From Leeuwenhoekiella polynyae (GTDB lineage: Bacteria; Bacteroidota; Bacteroidia; Flavobacteriales; Flavobacteriaceae), in assembly GCF_042683665.1 (NCBI RefSeq), contig NZ_JBHUOO010000006.1: a DNA stretch of 64,000 bases, one strand, 5' to 3'. Position 1 is the first letter of the stretch. The number at the start of each line of letters is the position of its first letter. A model generated the notes under the pieces. It was not told where the DNA came from, did no database searches, and worked only from the letters and a program-made list of their open reading frames with translations. Of this stretch, positions 62,343 through 64,000 are shown in pieces. Both the position numbers and the translations under genes were made by a program.

Positions 62343-62636
62343 ATGAAAAATTATGACACCCTTTCAGAAGCTATTAACGATTTACAGGCAAACGAATACC
62401 CTTATGATTTCAACTTAAAACCTGAATGTCTGGAATGTGCTTCCCTGAAAATTGAGATTCGACCAGAAGATTTTAATGTGGATAAAATATATCGCTTTGA
62501 AGGAATGAGCAGTACCGATGATAACAGCATTTTATATGCAATATCTTCCAAAAAAGGGCTTAAAGGTCTTTTAGTTGATGCTTATGGCGTCTATGCCGAA
62601 AACATATCGGAAGCAATGAGAAAAAAATTACGATAA
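62343..62636 (+). CDS. 97-residue conserved protein, copy 2
   Basis: Paralogue of the protein at 36219 with the same length and the same blocks, RFEGMSSTDDNSILYAIS and LKGLLVDAYGVYAENIS. The N-terminal halves differ more than the C-terminal halves. Function unknown. It lies 18 bp before the CopB-type ATPase and is probably co-transcribed with it. Confidence 0.85.
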   Translation: MKNYDTLSEAINDLQANEYPYDFNLKPECLECASLKIEIRPEDFNVDKIYRFEGMSSTDDNSILYAISSKKGLKGLLVDAYGVYAENISEAMRKKLR

Positions 62637-62654
62637 CACTTAAACAATACTATA

Positions 62655-64000
62655 ATGGAAAATCACGAGCAGCACAAAAACAACGAAATGGACCATTCGA
62701 AAATGGATCATTCTAAAATGAACCACGAAAAAGAAGATCATTCCAAAATGGATCATTCCAAAATGAAAAATGGAGATGGAGACCATTCGGGTCATAATCC
62801 GGGTCACGGACAAATGGGTCACGACCATCATAAAATGATGATTGCAGACTTTAGAAAACGGTTTTGGGTAACGCTAGTACTTACTATTCCAATATTGTTC
62901 TTCTCGCCAATGATTCAAGATTTTTTTGGGTATGAATTTTTACTTCCCGGAAATTCTTATATTCTTTTTGCGCTTTCTACCATTGTATATTTCTATGGCG
63001 GATGGCCTTTTCTTAAAGGATTTGTTTCCGAAATAAAGAATGGTGCACCTGGGATGATGACACTTATATCTATGGCAATAAGTGTCGCCTATTTCTACAG
63101 TTCTGCAACTGTCTTTGGTTTACGAGGAGTTGACTTTTTCTGGGAGCTGTCAACCCTAATTGCTATTATGCTTGTTGGTCATTGGATAGAAATGAAAAGT
63201 GTATTAGGCGCTTCAAAAGCATTACAACTTTTAGTTAGTATGATGCCTGCCGAAGCTCACAGGGTAAAAGGCGACACTATTGAAGATATACCACTTGAAG
63301 ATTTGTTAAAAAATGACGTGATTTTGGTAAAGCCTGGAGAGAAAGTTCCAGCTGATGGTATCATAGTAGAAGGTTCAAGTTATTTAAACGAATCAATGCT
63401 TACAGGGGAGTCCAAGCCTGTGAAAAAAGAAGAAAAGGATAAGGTAATAGGTGGTTCAGTAAATGGCAATAGCACTTTGAAGGTAAAGGTGGAACATACA
63501 GGAAAAGACAGCTATCTCAATAAGGTTATTACGATGGTTGAGGAAGCACAAAAGACCAAATCTAAAATGCAAAACCTTTCCGATAGGGCAGCAAAATGGT
63601 TGACTTATATAGCTTTGGCTATTGGTTTTGGTACGTTGGCAGTTTGGCTGATTTTAGGCTTTCCGTTTGTGTATGCATTAGAAAGAATGGTTACCGTTAT
63701 GGTCATCGCTTGTCCACACGCATTGGGTCTTGCAATTCCTCTTGTAGTTGCCATTTCTACTGCTGTATCTGCACAAAATGGATTATTAATCCGTAATAGA
63801 ACTGCCTTTGAAGAATCACGTAAGATATCCGCCTTACTATTTGACAAAACAGGGACTTTGACCAAAGGGGACTTTGGCGTTACTCGAATCAAATCTGTAA
63901 ATGCGTCCTATTCAAACGATGAAATCTTAAGACTGTCAAGTGCGTTGGAACAAAGTTCAGAACATCCAATTGCTGTTGGGATTATTAAAAAAGTTAAAGA
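62655..64000 (+). CDS. copB: CopB-type P1B ATPase (CPH), partial at right edge
   Basis: The first 448 residues of a copper or silver pump. The N-terminus (about 60 residues) is His/Met-rich with repeats of MDHSKM. The membrane motif is CPH at 353-355 (IACPHALGLAIP), as in the CopB subclass associated with Cu(II) or Ag(I), unlike the CPC of the other two pumps in this window. TGESKP and the phosphorylation site Asp397 (DKTGTLTKG) follow. The frame is open to the window end. Confidence 0.92.
   Translation, partial: MENHEQHKNNEMDHSKMDHSKMNHEKEDHSKMDHSKMKNGDGDHSGHNPGHGQMGHDHHKMMIADFRKRFWVTLVLTIPILFFSPMIQDFFGYEFLLPGNSYILFALSTIVYFYGGWPFLKGFVSEIKNGAPGMMTLISMAISVAYFYSSATVFGLRGVDFFWELSTLIAIMLVGHWIEMKSVLGASKALQLLVSMMPAEAHRVKGDTIEDIPLEDLLKNDVILVKPGEKVPADGIIVEGSSYLNESMLTGESKPVKKEEKDKVIGGSVNGNSTLKVKVEHTGKDSYLNKVITMVEEAQKTKSKMQNLSDRAAKWLTYIALAIGFGTLAVWLILGFPFVYALERMVTVMVIACPHALGLAIPLVVAISTAVSAQNGLLIRNRTAFEESRKISALLFDKTGTLTKGDFGVTRIKSVNASYSNDEILRLSSALEQSSEHPIAVGIIKKVK

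Larger units (their letters stand above)
22725..64000. mobile_element. Integrative element carrying copper-resistance cargo (left end; right end not in window)
   Basis: The left junction is set by the tRNA-Leu 3' half at 22725-22781, with integrase arm-like repeats and a tyrosine integrase immediately inside. Because the tRNA fragment points left, the element must extend to the right. The cargo to 64000 is dominated by copper handling. No relaxase, conjugation gene, transposase or second tRNA copy is seen, so I cannot say whether it is conjugative or a mobilisable island, nor where it ends. Nested insertions are possible. Confidence 0.65.

Overview
The window reads as the chromosome of a marine-type member of the Flavobacteriaceae (Bacteroidota). 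Supporting signs are the LytS/LytTR pair, GH92/GH20/GH130 glycan genes, many SPII lipoproteins, HYC_CC_PP and DUF4136/DUF3347/DUF4856 families, a good Bacteroidota promoter (TTTG-N19-TAnnTTTG) and almost no Shine-Dalgarno sites. One 'N' at position 524 lies in the leftmost gene and appears to hide missing sequence.

Region 1 (about 1-21 kb) is ordinary chromosome devoted to glycan breakdown. On the minus strand lie a partial NagB, a GH92 alpha-mannosidase, a GH20 hexosaminidase, a GHL10-type hydrolase, a CBM9-like protein, a GH130 phosphorylase, an SSS symporter and a second GH92. On the plus strand follow a LytS-type kinase with its LytTR regulator, a coiled-coil secreted protein, a dienelactone hydrolase, a GH2 enzyme resembling mannosylglycoprotein endo-beta-mannosidase, and an aldo/keto reductase. 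Together they could strip the mannoses, the core Man-beta-GlcNAc bond and GlcNAc from high-mannose N-glycans, then feed mannose phosphate and glucosamine-6-phosphate to central metabolism. No SusC/SusD pair is seen.

Region 2 (about 21-22.7 kb) is a decay zone: a frameshifted small exported-protein gene, a broken XRE regulator, a 50-residue ORF, and then a terminator followed by the 3' half of a tRNA-Leu(UAG) without its 5' half. A tyrosine integrase of the Bacteroidota type starts 240 bp further on. This is the left junction of an integrative element inserted in a tRNA-Leu gene. The element runs right and does not end inside the window.

Region 3 (about 23-54.8 kb) is mainly a copper homeostasis and resistance cargo, nearly all on the minus strand. 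It holds two CPC-type copper ATPases, CopZ, a four-helix Cys-rich copper store, CusB, CusA and TolC (split over 20 kb), DUF305, PepSY, three DUF3347 domains plus one decayed copy, a multicopper oxidase fused to a CopB-like barrel, a haem-binding protein, and two small regulators that join an HMA-like CxxC domain to an AraC DNA-binding domain. Mixed in are a helix-hairpin-helix nuclease-like protein, a potassium channel, an FMN glutamate-synthase-like protein, YceI and DoxX proteins. Four covarying hairpin repeats lie between genes.

Region 4 (about 54.9-64 kb) is plus strand: a four-gene operon (DUF4856 lipoprotein, imelysin-like lipoprotein, a vitamin-K-dependent gamma-carboxylase homologue, TonB-dependent receptor), a second HYC_CC_PP protein, a second copy of a 97-residue protein, and a CPH-type CopB ATPase cut by the window edge. 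The carboxylase operon is the strongest candidate for an undescribed system: it keeps the His and Lys that are catalytic in human GGCX and sits beside putative metal-binding lipoproteins in an organism group that makes menaquinone.
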